This document shows positions 14,617 to 23,306 of a stretch of 42,212 bases of DNA, one piece after another. The notes beneath the pieces were generated by a model. That model was not told the DNA's origin, searched no databases, and saw only the letters and a program-made list of their open reading frames with translations. This DNA comes from Terriglobia bacterium. GTDB lineage: Bacteria; Acidobacteriota; Terriglobia; Acidiferrales; UBA7541. The stretch lies in contig JAIQEV010000031.1 of the NCBI GenBank assembly GCA_020073585.1, positions 1-42,212 on the forward strand. The letters are read 5' to 3'. The position numbers and the translations under genes are program-made. The stretch's first letter is position 1; every line of letters starts with the position of its first letter.

Positions 14617-15768
14617 TCAGCGCTTCTTCCGCGCGGGTTTCGCCGCCGCCACGGATTTCAGCTTCTCCTGGGCCAGCGCCTGATAGGGATTCGGGACGGA
14701 TGCCGCCTCGGTCAGCGCCGCTTTGGCCTCGGGAATGCGCTGCAGGTTTAGCAGGGCGAATCCCAGCCGGTACTGATTGCGCCCGTACGTCGCCGCATTC
14801 GCCTTCAGCAGCGGCGCCGCGGCCTTCAGGTTCTCGACGGCCTGCGCATTGTTCTTCTTCGCGATGTTCACCTGCCCCAAGGCGCTCAGCGCCAGCCCCT
14901 TTTCGAGCGCGATCTGCTGGCTCCACTGTTCGTCCGTGACGCCCTCGGGCTTCTTCGCCGTCCCGGTCAGTTCGATCGCTTTCGCCGCGCTGGCCTCCGC
15001 CTGGTCCAGATGCTCGCCCTTCTCGCTGTAGTAGTCCGCCACGAGAATCAGCATGGCCCGGTCGTTGGGCTCCTTCTCCAGCAGCTTGTTCGCCACCTCC
15101 AGCATGCGCGGATAGTTCTGCGCCTGCTGATAAGCCGTGGCCGCAATCTCCTGCGCTTGCGCCGCGGACCGCGAATCTGGAAACGCCGCGGCGAACCGCA
15201 GCAGGTAGCCCGCGCGCCCCGCCGCATCGGGACGCTGATAGGCGGCCAGGAACAGCATCTGCTCCACGTAGTTGCGGTTGTCCCGCTGCTCCTCAAGCGT
15301 CTGGGCCTTCTCCTGCTCCCAGGCGCTTGCGCTCAGGCCTTCCGGAGCCGGCCGGGCCTTGTAGCGCTGCAGGATGGCGCCGGCTTTTTCCCCGTAGAGA
15401 AACAGCTTCTCCACGTCGCCCTTTTCCTGGGCTCCGCGCACCAGGTTCACGCCGTTTGCGAAATTGTCTGGGTCCAGCGCCCACAGCTTTTCGCCGTACT
15501 CGAAAGCCTTGTTGTAGTTCTTCACCGCGAGGTAGTAGTTGACGTAGAGATCGTCGGCCACCATGGCCATATCGCCTTTGCCCAGCTGCGCCGCGAATTC
15601 ATCGATCAGCGCCAGCTTTTTCGCGGGGTCGGTCGCCGCGTTGATTTCGCTGAGGGCCCGGTCCTCCGGCGTGCCCGCCTTGATGGGCACGCTTTTGCCC
15701 AGTTGCGCGTGTGCCGGAAAAGCGGCGCAGAAAAGCAGAACCCCGGTGAGCCAGATCGTCTGCCGCAT
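14617..15768 (-). CDS. Secreted TPR-like repeat protein of unknown role
   Basis: A 383-residue protein with an N-terminal signal peptide (MRQTIWLTGVLLFCAAFPAHA, cut after AHA), so it is exported to the periplasm. The rest is almost all helical, with repeats of the TPR kind: YYLAVKNYNKAFEYGEKLWALDPDN, AYQQAQNYPRMLEVANKLLEKEPND and RLGFALLNLQRIPEAKAALTEAASVPN. It ends in a Lys/Arg/Ala-rich tail. ATG 15768 is chosen over ATG 15825 because GGAGGTTTCC precedes it and the signal peptide begins there. Such proteins scaffold envelope complexes, but no partner is visible, and it is followed only by msrA. Confidence 0.8.
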   Translation of the reverse strand: MRQTIWLTGVLLFCAAFPAHAQLGKSVPIKAGTPEDRALSEINAATDPAKKLALIDEFAAQLGKGDMAMVADDLYVNYYLAVKNYNKAFEYGEKLWALDPDNFANGVNLVRGAQEKGDVEKLFLYGEKAGAILQRYKARPAPEGLSASAWEQEKAQTLEEQRDNRNYVEQMLFLAAYQRPDAAGRAGYLLRFAAAFPDSRSAAQAQEIAATAYQQAQNYPRMLEVANKLLEKEPNDRAMLILVADYYSEKGEHLDQAEASAAKAIELTGTAKKPEGVTDEQWSQQIALEKGLALSALGQVNIAKKNNAQAVENLKAAAPLLKANAATYGRNQYRLGFALLNLQRIPEAKAALTEAASVPNPYQALAQEKLKSVAAAKPARKKR

Positions 15769-16071
15769 GGAAACCTCCGCCGATGGGATAGTTCGCATCT
15801 TAGTGCCGCGCCGCGTCCCAGGCAAACCGATTTTCGCGCAGCGGTTCGCACCAGCGAATCTTTCGGCAGTGGGTCAGTTTCCGTTTAGTGCTGGCAAGTT
15901 GTTCAGTTCGTCGGTATCCGCGGAAGCATTGGGAGATGTTCACGCTGGGAATGGAAACTCGCTCTAAACTCGTCTCCTCATGCCACCTTGTTTCCCCCTG
16001 GCCGACCAAGATATCCTTTGCCCGCTCGCTCACCGACGTCGGTATTTGACTTCATAGTGAGCGCGGAGCGT
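15769..16071. other. Non-coding gap holding the left end of an inverted-repeat element
   Basis: This 303-base gap between two divergent genes shows no coding frame. From 15868 it carries AGTGGGTCAGTTTCCG, the left end of an inverted-repeat pair whose right end is 16487-16502. The related internal motif GTTGTTCAGTT begins near 15898. Confidence 0.6.
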
Positions 16072-16502
16072 ATGAGACAGGATTGGCTTAGAACTTCAAC
16101 AGGAGTGAATGTCGTTGCGATAGGGCTCGTTGCAATCATGTTTTCTCTCGTGCTATTCACGGTCCAAGATTTTTCGATTTTGCTTACCGGCAAGATTTAC
16201 GCGCTCCATGGGCTCAGGGGTATCTGGTATCTTCTTTGGGCAACTGTAGCAGCGGTGTTTTCCGCCATGACTGTCTTTATTTGGCGACCAGGTTTACCAA
16301 GAATCGTGATCGCTTTTTTTTCTATCTCGATGGCATCGCACATCCTCGAACAGTTCGTGGCTCTGCCAGCCCAACAGCTAAAGTTGGCCGCACTATGTCG
16401 AATTTTCATTACTGTGGCCCTCATTCTTCTAGGCTTGCGCTACCGATCGACCGCAACCTCGGGTAACTCCTGATAAGTCGGGTAATCGGAAACTGATCCA
16501 CT
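15868..16502. mobile_element. Segment bounded by 16-base inverted repeats, IS21-like ends
   Basis: AGTGGGTCAGTTTCCG at 15868-15883 and CGGAAACTGATCCACT at 16487-16502 are inverted copies with one mismatch. Partial internal copies lie inside each end (GTTGTTCAGTT on the left, the complement of CTGATAAG on the right), as in IS21-family termini. The 635-base interior holds one AT-richer membrane-protein gene and no transposase. I saw no target duplication. It may be a non-autonomous element or a deletion remnant. Confidence 0.45.
16072..16473 (+). CDS. Small four-helix membrane protein, unrecognised
   Basis: From ATG 16072 (GGAG site five bases upstream) the product is 133 residues with four hydrophobic stretches: VNVVAIGLVAIMFSLVLFTV, GIWYLLWATVAAVFSAMTVFIW, IVIAFFSISMASHILEQFVAL and LAALCRIFITVALILLGL. 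There is no signal peptide and no motif I can name. Its base composition is clearly lower in GC than the flanking genes, and the gene lies inside a pair of inverted repeats, so it is probably a recent arrival. An open frame from 15988 would add 28 residues without coding character, so the shorter start is used. Function unknown. Confidence 0.6.
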   Translation: MRQDWLRTSTGVNVVAIGLVAIMFSLVLFTVQDFSILLTGKIYALHGLRGIWYLLWATVAAVFSAMTVFIWRPGLPRIVIAFFSISMASHILEQFVALPAQQLKLAALCRIFITVALILLGLRYRSTATSGNS

Positions 16503-16581
16503 AACGTTCTTTCCGCCCCGTTGACGCGCGCACGCCATCCGCGAGACGATGTTTAACTTCGCGCGACAGGGGGGAACAGCA

Positions 16582-17373
16582 ATGGACCTGGGACTTCGCG
16601 GCCGCGTGGCCATCGTGGCGGCCGCCAGCAAGGGACTGGGCAAGGCCGTGGCGGAGGAGCTGGCCCGCGAGGGCGCGGAAGTGGCCATTTGCGCGCGCAC
16701 CCCGCGCGGCCTCGAACAAGCCGCGGCCGCCATTCGCGCCGCCACCGGCCGCGACGTCTTCTGGCAGGCCCTCGACGTCACCGACCCCGCGGCGGTGGCC
16801 GCCTTTGTCGCCGCCGTCGAACAGCGCTTCTCCCGCGTGGATATCTGCATAACCAATTCCGGGGGTCCGCCGTCTAAACTCTTCAGTGAGACCACTGTTC
16901 AAGACTGGCGCGCCGCCACGGATCTCCTGCTGATGAGCGCCGTTTCCTTCGCCCGGGAAGTTCTGCCGCGCATGCGGAAGAATCGCTGGGGCCGCTTCCT
17001 GACCATCACCTCGGTGGCCGTCAAGCAGCCCGTGGACGGCCTGCTGCTCTCCAATTCGCTGCGCGCTGCGGTGGCCGGACTGGCGCGCACGCTGGCCAAT
17101 GAATATGCGGCGCACGGCATCACCGTCAACAACGTCTGCCCCGGCTACACGCGCACCGAGCGCCTCGACGATTTGGCGGGAACTCTTTCCTCGCGCAGCG
17201 GCGGCGCGCCTGACGACGTCTTCGCCAACTGGAGCAAGCAGATTCCCGCGGGACGTCTCGGCCGCCCCGAGGAGTTCGCGGCCCTGGTCGCCTTTCTCGC
17301 CTCCGAGCGCGCCAGCTACATCAACGGCACGTCCATCGCCGTGGATGGCGGCTTGTCGCGGGGCCTGCTCTAG
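16582..17373 (+). CDS. Short-chain dehydrogenase/reductase family protein with altered active site
   Basis: Rossmann-fold SDR resembling 3-oxoacyl-ACP reductases. The cofactor loop is reduced to AAASKGLGKAVAEELAREG, and LDVTDP and ITNSGGPP (in place of NNAG) follow. Ser144 is present in ITSVAVKQP, but the catalytic Tyr and Lys are replaced: the YxxxK position reads S157-N-S-L-R161. The PG loop CPGYTRTERL and the C-terminal ASYINGTSIAVDGGLSRGLL are typical. ATG 16582 is chosen for its GGGGGAA site; an ATG at 16549 would add 11 unlike residues. The next gene begins 12 bases after the stop, so it heads a three-gene operon. Known SDR members share this altered site, and their reaction is unclear, so a classical oxidoreductase activity should not be assumed. 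Confidence 0.88.
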   Translation: MDLGLRGRVAIVAAASKGLGKAVAEELAREGAEVAICARTPRGLEQAAAAIRAATGRDVFWQALDVTDPAAVAAFVAAVEQRFSRVDICITNSGGPPSKLFSETTVQDWRAATDLLLMSAVSFAREVLPRMRKNRWGRFLTITSVAVKQPVDGLLLSNSLRAAVAGLARTLANEYAAHGITVNNVCPGYTRTERLDDLAGTLSSRSGGAPDDVFANWSKQIPAGRLGRPEEFAALVAFLASERASYINGTSIAVDGGLSRGLL

Positions 17374-17384
17374 GTGCGCCAACC

Positions 17385-17783
17385 ATGAAAAAAGTCCTGA
17401 AGCTGGCGCTGCTTCCCGGGCGCTTCGCCATCGCCCGGCTGGCCCCCACGGCGGAAGTCCCGGCCTGGGCCTGGAAAGGCTCTTTTGTTTGCGTCACGCG
17501 CACCCCGGAGGAGCTTTCCATCCTCTGCGAGGAACAGCATGCTCCGGTGCACGTCCACGCCGAGCGCGGCCGCCGGCTGCTTCGCGTGCAGGGCAAGCTG
17601 GCGTTTTCGATCTCCGGCATTCTCGCGGCCCTGTGCGATCCGCTGGCCGCCGCGGGAATCGCCATTTTTGTGGTCTCCACGTTTGACACCGATTACCTGC
17701 TGGTCTCCGACCAGCATCTGGACTCCGCCATCGAGGCCCTCGAAAAGGCCGGACATTCCATTCACAGGAGCAATCCCGAATGA
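17385..17783 (+). CDS. ACT-domain protein (CASTOR-like)
   Basis: A 132-residue protein made of two small ACT-like domains, which bind amino acids or similar ligands. The first half (LKLALLPGRFAIARLAPTAEVPAWAWKGSFVCVTRTPEELSILCEE) and the second (LLRVQGKLAFSISGILAALCDPLAAAGIAIFVVSTFDTDYLLVSDQHLDSAIEALEKAGH) match the stand-alone ACT proteins related to the arginine sensor CASTOR. No catalytic residues are expected. The stop overlaps the next gene's start as ATGA, so the two are translated together. Its ligand and effect on the neighbouring SDR or aminopeptidase are unknown. Confidence 0.88.
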   Translation: MKKVLKLALLPGRFAIARLAPTAEVPAWAWKGSFVCVTRTPEELSILCEEQHAPVHVHAERGRRLLRVQGKLAFSISGILAALCDPLAAAGIAIFVVSTFDTDYLLVSDQHLDSAIEALEKAGHSIHRSNPE

Positions 17784-20392
17784 CACCCGCACACACGTCA
17801 GCCCGCCGCACGCGCCCGCGCTTGCCGGCCGCGCGGCATCTCGCGGCGCTGCTGCTCCTGGTCTGCGCCGCGGCGCTTTCCGCGCGCGGCGATGAATCCT
17901 ACGCGCGCAGCCGCGACTACGACCTGCAGCATTCCAAGATCGCTCTCCAGTTCGATCTCGGCGCGCGCAAAGTCCTCGGCGATGTGACTCACACGCTGGC
18001 CGTCCTCCGCGAAGGCGCCGCGCGCCTGGCCTTCGACTCCGTGGGCCTGACCATTCAGAGCGTCACCCTGAACGGGGAAGAGGCCCGCTTCGAAACCACC
18101 GCGGACCAGCTCCTCGTGCCGCTTCCCGCGCCCGCGCATAGCGGCGAAAAATTCACCGTCGAGATCCGCTACGAAGGCCAGCCCAAGAAGGGCCTCTACT
18201 TCATCCTCCCCGACAAAAACTATCCCAACCGCCCCAAGCAGATCTGGACGCAGGGGGAATCCGAGGACACGCGTTACTACCTGCCGACCTACGACTACCC
18301 GAACGACCGCCTGACCACGGAGATGCTCGTCACCGTGCCGGCGGGCTGGCTCACGGTTTCCAACGGCAAGCTGGTGAGCGTGCGCGACGCGGGCCAGGGC
18401 CAGAAAACCTGGCGCTGGGTGGAGTCGGTGCCCAGCTCCACGTATTTGATCTCGCTCGTCGCCGGCGAATTCGACGAAGTGCAGGAGACCTGGCGCGGCA
18501 AGCCGGTCACCTACTATGCCCCGCGCGGCCGGGGCGAGCGCCTCGCCGTCAACTATTCCCGCACCCCGGCGATGCTGGATCTCTTCAGCAAGAAGCTTGG
18601 CGTGGACTACCCCTGGGAGAAATACGCCCAGGCCATGGTGGACGATTTCGTCGCGGGAGGCATGGAAAATTCCAGCGCCACGACCAACACCAGCTCCTCC
18701 CTGGTGCATCCGAAACTCGCGCCGGAATACGTCACCAACGAGGACAACCTGATCTCCCACGAGCTCGCCCACCAGTGGTTCGGCGACCTGCTCACCTGCA
18801 AGGACTGGGGCAACATCTGGCTCAACGAAGGATTCGCCACCTTCTTCGAATATCTCTGGACCGAATCGCATTACGGCAAGGACCAGGCCGCTTACGAGCG
18901 CTGGAACAACGCCCGCGGATGGTTCTCCCAGCCGGACCTTTTCGCCAAGCCCATCGTGCGCTACGACTTCAACGACTCCAGCGAATTTGACGGCAACGCC
19001 TACGGCAAGGGCGGCTGGGTCCTGTTCATGCTCCGTGAACGGATCGGCGAGGAAGCCTTCTTCCGCGGCATGAAGCATTACCTGGAAGCCAATCGCGGGA
19101 AGAACGTGGTTACCGCGGATTTCGCGCGGGCCGTCGAGGAAGCCACCTCCGACAACATCGACCAGTTCCTCGCCCAGTGGGTTTACGGCGCGGGCGCGCC
19201 GCAATTCGACCTGCGCTACGCCTACGACGCGGCGAAAAAAGAAGTGCGCCTCGAGGTCAAGCAGACGCAGAAGCTCGAAGGCCGCGTGGGCCTCTTCCGC
19301 GTTCCGGTGGAGGTGGAAGTCACCACCGCCTCCGGCGCGAAGAGTTTTCCCATCACCGTCGCGAAGGAAGCGGAAACCTTCACCTTCCCCGCGGACACCG
19401 CGCCGCTCCTGGTGCTCTTCGACAAGGGCGGAAAAATTCTCAAGAGCGCGGAGTTCCACAAGGAAACCAAGGAGTGGATCTACCAGCTGAAGAACGCCGC
19501 CGAACTGGCCGACCGCGCCGACGCGGCCCTCGCGTTGGCGAAAATGAAAAACGATGACGCCGTCCTGGCCGCGCTCGGCGAGTCGCTGCAGACGGATCGC
19601 GCCTGGGGCGTGCGCGTCACGGCCGCGGATTCGCTCGGCGAAATTGGCGGTCCGGCCGCCGCCAAGCTGCTCCTCGCCGCTCTGGAAAAAACTCCGGAGC
19701 CCTGGGTGCGCAACCGGATCGTCTCCGCGCTCGGCAAAATCAAGGAGGACACCGCGGTCGCCGCGAAACTGGAAGCCATCGCCCGCGACGATCGCTCTTT
19801 CCGCGCGCGCGCCGCGGCCCTGCAGGCTCTCGGCCGCCTCAAGACGCCGGGCGCCTACGCCCTGCTCACCGCCGCCGCCGCGGCCGACTCCCCCGACGAT
19901 TTCCTGCGCCAGGCCGCGCTGCGCGCCTACGGCTCGCTCGGCGACGAGAAGGCCGTGCCCGTTCTGCTGGAGTGGTCCGCGCCGGGCAAGCCCTTCGAGA
20001 CGCGCCAGGCCGCCATGAGCAGCCTCGGACGTTTACAGAAGAGTAATCACGACATCACCCGCACGCTCGTCGGCTATCTGCAGGAGCCGTACTTTTCCGT
20101 CCGCTTCCACGCCGTTTTCGTCCTCGGCGAACGCGGCGACGCGGAAGCGATTCCCGCGCTGCAAGCGCTGCTCAAGAGCGGCGACCTCAGCATCACCTTC
20201 GCGCCCATGGTTGAAGAACAGATTGCCCGGCTGAAAAAGCCGGAGGGCGAAAAGGGCGGAGCGAAAGAGGATTCCGCCGCCGGCGATGCCAAGGCCGTTG
20301 TGCAGCGCCTGGAAAAGCTGGAGCGCACGCTCGGCGAAATGAACGAGCGGCTGAAGAGCATCGAGTCGCGCCTGCCGCCCGCGAAGCAGTAG
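17780..20392 (+). CDS. M1-family zinc aminopeptidase with C-terminal HEAT repeats
   Basis: Exported metallopeptidase that removes N-terminal amino acids. The N-terminus has a signal segment (HLAALLLLVCAAALSARG). Residues about 40-230 form the beta-saddle domain. The active site has the GGMEN exopeptidase motif (M295) and H327-E-x2-H331 with E350 18 residues later (HELAHQWFGDLLTCKDWGNIWLNEG). From about residue 570 the usual helical C-terminal domain is replaced by at least five HEAT-type repeats (VRVTAADSLGEIGGPAAAKLL, VRNRIVSALGKIKED, RARAAALQALGRLKTPGA and others). A short coiled coil (VVQRLEKLERTLGEMNERLKSIESRL) ends the 870 residues. The start ATG overlaps the ACT gene stop. It is convergent with glycerate kinase, 17 bases away. 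Confidence 0.95.
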   Translation: MTPAHTSARRTRPRLPAARHLAALLLLVCAAALSARGDESYARSRDYDLQHSKIALQFDLGARKVLGDVTHTLAVLREGAARLAFDSVGLTIQSVTLNGEEARFETTADQLLVPLPAPAHSGEKFTVEIRYEGQPKKGLYFILPDKNYPNRPKQIWTQGESEDTRYYLPTYDYPNDRLTTEMLVTVPAGWLTVSNGKLVSVRDAGQGQKTWRWVESVPSSTYLISLVAGEFDEVQETWRGKPVTYYAPRGRGERLAVNYSRTPAMLDLFSKKLGVDYPWEKYAQAMVDDFVAGGMENSSATTNTSSSLVHPKLAPEYVTNEDNLISHELAHQWFGDLLTCKDWGNIWLNEGFATFFEYLWTESHYGKDQAAYERWNNARGWFSQPDLFAKPIVRYDFNDSSEFDGNAYGKGGWVLFMLRERIGEEAFFRGMKHYLEANRGKNVVTADFARAVEEATSDNIDQFLAQWVYGAGAPQFDLRYAYDAAKKEVRLEVKQTQKLEGRVGLFRVPVEVEVTTASGAKSFPITVAKEAETFTFPADTAPLLVLFDKGGKILKSAEFHKETKEWIYQLKNAAELADRADAALALAKMKNDDAVLAALGESLQTDRAWGVRVTAADSLGEIGGPAAAKLLLAALEKTPEPWVRNRIVSALGKIKEDTAVAAKLEAIARDDRSFRARAAALQALGRLKTPGAYALLTAAAAADSPDDFLRQAALRAYGSLGDEKAVPVLLEWSAPGKPFETRQAAMSSLGRLQKSNHDITRTLVGYLQEPYFSVRFHAVFVLGERGDAEAIPALQALLKSGDLSITFAPMVEEQIARLKKPEGEKGGAKEDSAAGDAKAVVQRLEKLERTLGEMNERLKSIESRLPPAKQ

Positions 20393-20409
20393 CCGGAATT
20401 TGCCTCCCT

Positions 20410-21720
20410 TCAATCCGCGAGCAGGATGCGCAGGTCGCGGAGGTTGTTGCCGGTGGGACCGGTGACGAGGGCGTCGCCGAGTTGCGCAAAAAACGTGGCC
20501 GAATCGCTGCGCCGGAAGGCGTCTTCGGGGTCGAGGTCCAGGGCGCGGGCCCGCGCCAGCGTCTCGCCATCGGCCACCGCGCCCGCCGCAGAGCTGTTGC
20601 CGTCGATCCCATCCGTGCCGGCGCTGAGTACCGCGGCGTTGCGCCCGGCAAGTTTCTCCACGCAGGCCAGGACGAAGGCCGCATTGCGCCCGCCGGTTCC
20701 GCCGCCCGTCACCGGCGAGCTCACTTCGCCGTCGGCCACCAGCGCCACGCGCCGCCCGGGATGCGCGGCACGCAAGTTTTCGAGCTGCACGAGGAGATGC
20801 TCCGCGGCATCGCGCACCGGCCAGTCGTCGGTCGAGTTGTCACAGCGCACGACGCAGCCCGCCGCTTCGGCGGCGGCCTGCGCGGAGTGAAACAGGTCGT
20901 CCATGCCCAGCAGCAGCGTGAAGTGCGAGCGCGCGAAGGCCGGGTCGCCCGGCTTGGGCGTTTCGACCAGCGGATTCCGCGCCAGCCATTCCTGTAGGCG
21001 CGGGGGCAATTTCTCCCGCAGCGCGTACTCGGCCAGAACGCGCCCGGCATCGGCGCACGTCGTGGGATCGGGGATTGTCGGCCCGGAAGCCAGCGCCGAT
21101 TCGCGGCCGGGCGGCACGTCGCTTACCCCGTAAGCGAGTTTCATGGCGCGCGGCGCGGCCGCCGCCAGCCGCCCGCCTTTCACCGCGGAGAGGTGCTTGC
21201 GTACCGCATTCATGGCGTCAATCGGCGCGCCGCAGGTGACCAGCGCCCGGTGCAGGGCCTGGACGTCCGCGAGCGTCGCGCCGGGCACGAGCAGTTGCTC
21301 CACCAGCGCCGAGCCGCCGCCCGAAAGCAGGAAGATCAGCAGCGTCCGTTCCGCGCAGCCCGCGACCCGCGCGAGAATCTCCTGCGCCGCCGCCAGGCTG
21401 GCCTCGTTGGGCAGCGGATGCCCGCCCGTGAAATAGCGCAAACCGGCGAGCGGGCGCTGCGGCGCGGCCGGCGCCGAGACGATCCCAGCGAAAGGAAATT
21501 CCGGACCGAGGACGCCGGCCAATCCCTCCACCATGGCGTGCGACGCTTTGCCGTAAGCGATCACCTGCAGCGCGCGGAACTCGCGTAGGTCCACGACCGC
21601 GCGGCCGCAGCGGATGCGGCTGCCTTCGCGCTGCATCTTGCGGCGCATCGTTTCCGGAATATCAATGGCCGCGAGGGTGTCCCGGAAAATGCGGCGGGCG
21701 AGCTGTTTCAGATCGGCCAT
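20410..21720 (-). CDS. Glycerate 2-kinase (GckA/MOFRL family)
   Basis: Phosphorylates D-glycerate, in this family usually to 2-phosphoglycerate, feeding lower glycolysis. The N-terminal DUF4147 domain has VIAYGKASHAMVEG, FTGGHPLPNEAS and FLLSGGGSALVEQL. The C-terminal MOFRL domain has ALVADGEVSSPVTGGGTGGRNAAFVLA and SAGTDGIDGNSSAAGAVAD. From ATG 21720 the protein is 436 residues, the normal length. ATG 21750, ten codons upstream, is possible and would overlap the preceding gene's end. It follows the hydroxypyruvate reductase gene by 14 bases, and the two form an operon that takes hydroxypyruvate to phosphoglycerate. Its frame stays open far upstream in this GC-rich DNA, but that part is not coding. 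Confidence 0.93.
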   Translation of the reverse strand: MADLKQLARRIFRDTLAAIDIPETMRRKMQREGSRIRCGRAVVDLREFRALQVIAYGKASHAMVEGLAGVLGPEFPFAGIVSAPAAPQRPLAGLRYFTGGHPLPNEASLAAAQEILARVAGCAERTLLIFLLSGGGSALVEQLLVPGATLADVQALHRALVTCGAPIDAMNAVRKHLSAVKGGRLAAAAPRAMKLAYGVSDVPPGRESALASGPTIPDPTTCADAGRVLAEYALREKLPPRLQEWLARNPLVETPKPGDPAFARSHFTLLLGMDDLFHSAQAAAEAAGCVVRCDNSTDDWPVRDAAEHLLVQLENLRAAHPGRRVALVADGEVSSPVTGGGTGGRNAAFVLACVEKLAGRNAAVLSAGTDGIDGNSSAAGAVADGETLARARALDLDPEDAFRRSDSATFFAQLGDALVTGPTGNNLRDLRILLAD

Positions 21721-21734
21721 CGGAAGAGCGTCGC

Positions 21735-22715
21735 TCAGCGCTCCTTCCATATTTCCGGATTGAGCAGATTGGGCGGACGTTTGCCGGTGAGCATGGCCAC
21801 CACGTTTTCCGCGGCCATGCAGGCCATCTTGGTGCGTGTCTCCAGCGACGCCGAGGCCAGATGGGGCGCGAGCACGGTGTTCGGGCGCTTCAAGCCGGGA
21901 AGAATAAACGGCTCGTTCTCGTAGACGTCCAGGGCCGCGCCGGCGATTTTTCCGGTTTCGAGGGCGTGCACCAGAGCGGCCTCGTCGATCACCGGGCCGC
22001 GCGAGGTGTTGATGAGGAACGCGGTGGGCTTCATGCGCGCGAACTGCGGGCCGCTGAGCAGGCCGCGGGTCTCGGCGAGCAGCGGCACGTGGACGCTCAG
22101 GAAATCGCTTTCGACGAGTAGGGCGTTGAAGTCGCGGTACTCGGCATGCAGTTCGCGCTCCGCCGCTTCGGTTGCGTGCATCGCATCGTGATAGAGCACT
22201 TTCATCCGGAAGCCCGCGGCGCGGCGCGCCACGGCGCGGCCGATGCGCCCGAAGCCCAGAATGCCCAGGGTCTTGCCCCACACGTCGGTGCCGCAGAGCT
22301 GGTCGAGGTCCCAGCCCTTCCAGTTTCCCGAGCGTGCGAGCTGTTCGCCCTCGCCGATGCGCCGGGCCACGGCCATGAGCAGGGTCCAGGCAAAATCGGC
22401 GGTGGTTTCGTCGAGCACGCCGGGGGTGTTGGTGGCGGCGACGCCGCGGCGGGTGCACGCCGGGACGTCGATGTTGTCGAAGCCCACGGCGATGTTGGCG
22501 GCGATGCACAGCTTGGGCGCGGCGGCCAGCAGTTCGTCGTTCACCTTCTCGGTCAGCAGGCACACCAGCCCCTCCTTGTCCTGCACCCGGCGCAGCAGTT
22601 CTGCCCGGTTGATGCGTTCGGGCGAGGTCCAGTAATCCACGTCGCAGGTGGCGTCCAGAATGCGGCGGGCCGCCTCGAACAAGGGGCGGGTGGAGAGAAT
22701 TTTGGGTCGGGGCAT
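21735..22715 (-). CDS. D-glycerate dehydrogenase / hydroxypyruvate-glyoxylate reductase
   Basis: NAD(P)-dependent D-2-hydroxyacid dehydrogenase. The cofactor motif is GILGFGRIGRAVARRAAGF, followed by VLYHD. The catalytic set is Arg in INTSRGPVIDE, Glu in DVYENEP and His in APHLASASLETR. The opening MPRPKILSTRPLFEAARRIL, AANIAVGFDNIDVPACTRRGVAATNTPGVLDETTADFAWTLLMAVARR and the 326-residue length match the GyaR/glyoxylate reductase group. ATG 22715 is chosen because GAGGAAATCC precedes it. It forms an operon with glycerate kinase; together with the glycolate oxidase genes at 25.8-29.9 kb this suggests a glycolate-glyoxylate-glycerate route. Exact substrate preference is inferred. Confidence 0.9.
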   Translation of the reverse strand: MPRPKILSTRPLFEAARRILDATCDVDYWTSPERINRAELLRRVQDKEGLVCLLTEKVNDELLAAAPKLCIAANIAVGFDNIDVPACTRRGVAATNTPGVLDETTADFAWTLLMAVARRIGEGEQLARSGNWKGWDLDQLCGTDVWGKTLGILGFGRIGRAVARRAAGFRMKVLYHDAMHATEAAERELHAEYRDFNALLVESDFLSVHVPLLAETRGLLSGPQFARMKPTAFLINTSRGPVIDEAALVHALETGKIAGAALDVYENEPFILPGLKRPNTVLAPHLASASLETRTKMACMAAENVVAMLTGKRPPNLLNPEIWKER

Positions 22716-23306
22716 GGATTTCCTCGGGAAGAAGTGACGGTTCGCCAGAGTAGCATAGGTACGTGATTCGTGACTGGTGACTCGTGATTCGTGACTCGTG
22801 ACTCGGGATTGGTGATCGGTGAAAGGTGCAAAGGCAAAAGGCGGAGGAAGCAGGTGAAGAAGAGAAAGGGGTTGCGGTAGAAAATGGCGGGGGTACCCCC
22901 CCACCCCCGTTGTTTTTGCAAAGAGTGCGGAGGTGGTTGATTCTGAAAGAGTTGCTGAAGTCAGTGCGAACAAGAGTGCGTAAGAGTAGCGAGGACTGGG
23001 ACTTAAAGTCTTGGTTTTTGTGCATGATAGAAAAGAGTGCGTAAGAGTATGAAAAGAAAGGAGGTAAAGAGGTACTGAGGTAATGAGTGCAGGAGGGACG
23101 CGCTGGAGGAGGGAGTGGGGTTGCGCGGGGATTTCGAATGGTGGATGGGCGTAACACGGAAAAGGATAGCAGGCGAATTATATTATTGCAACAAATAACT
23201 TAGTCGTATTCGAATGAGTTGTGGAAAAGCGTTCGAATGCCGGGCTCCGAACAGTACTTGCCGGGCTGCACATTCTAAGGTACAGTAGTACTGTATAAGG
23301 TGCAAG
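22716..23306. other. 590-base gap with short degenerate repeats, no gene
   Basis: It lies between the divergent reductase and toxin genes. From 22759 to about 22815 it consists of imperfect 8-16-base units of the type GTGACTCGTGATTC. Farther on it is purine-rich, with AAGAGTGCGTAAGAGTA near 22972 and again near 23033. I see no coding frame with support. The promoter of the toxin-antitoxin pair lies at its right end. Confidence 0.6.
23258..23295 (+). promoter_or_regulatory. Promoter with overlapping operator for the toxin-antitoxin pair
   Basis: TTGCCG (23258-23263) and TACAGT (23281-23286) are separated by 17 bases and fit -35 and -10 elements. The -10 lies inside the perfect inverted repeat TACAGTA-G-TACTGTA (23281-23295), 11 bases before the toxin ATG. 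This is a typical place for autorepression by the antitoxin. Confidence 0.6.

Noticed and set aside
17798-19459. 553-codon open frame opposite the M1 aminopeptidase
   Set aside because: The + strand frame has intact peptidase motifs; this one is an antisense artefact of high GC.
21721-23157. Upstream extension of the glycerate kinase frame, giving a possible 915-residue protein
   Set aside because: The extension overlaps the hydroxypyruvate reductase gene in another frame and has no coding character; the family starts at about MADLKQLARRIF.
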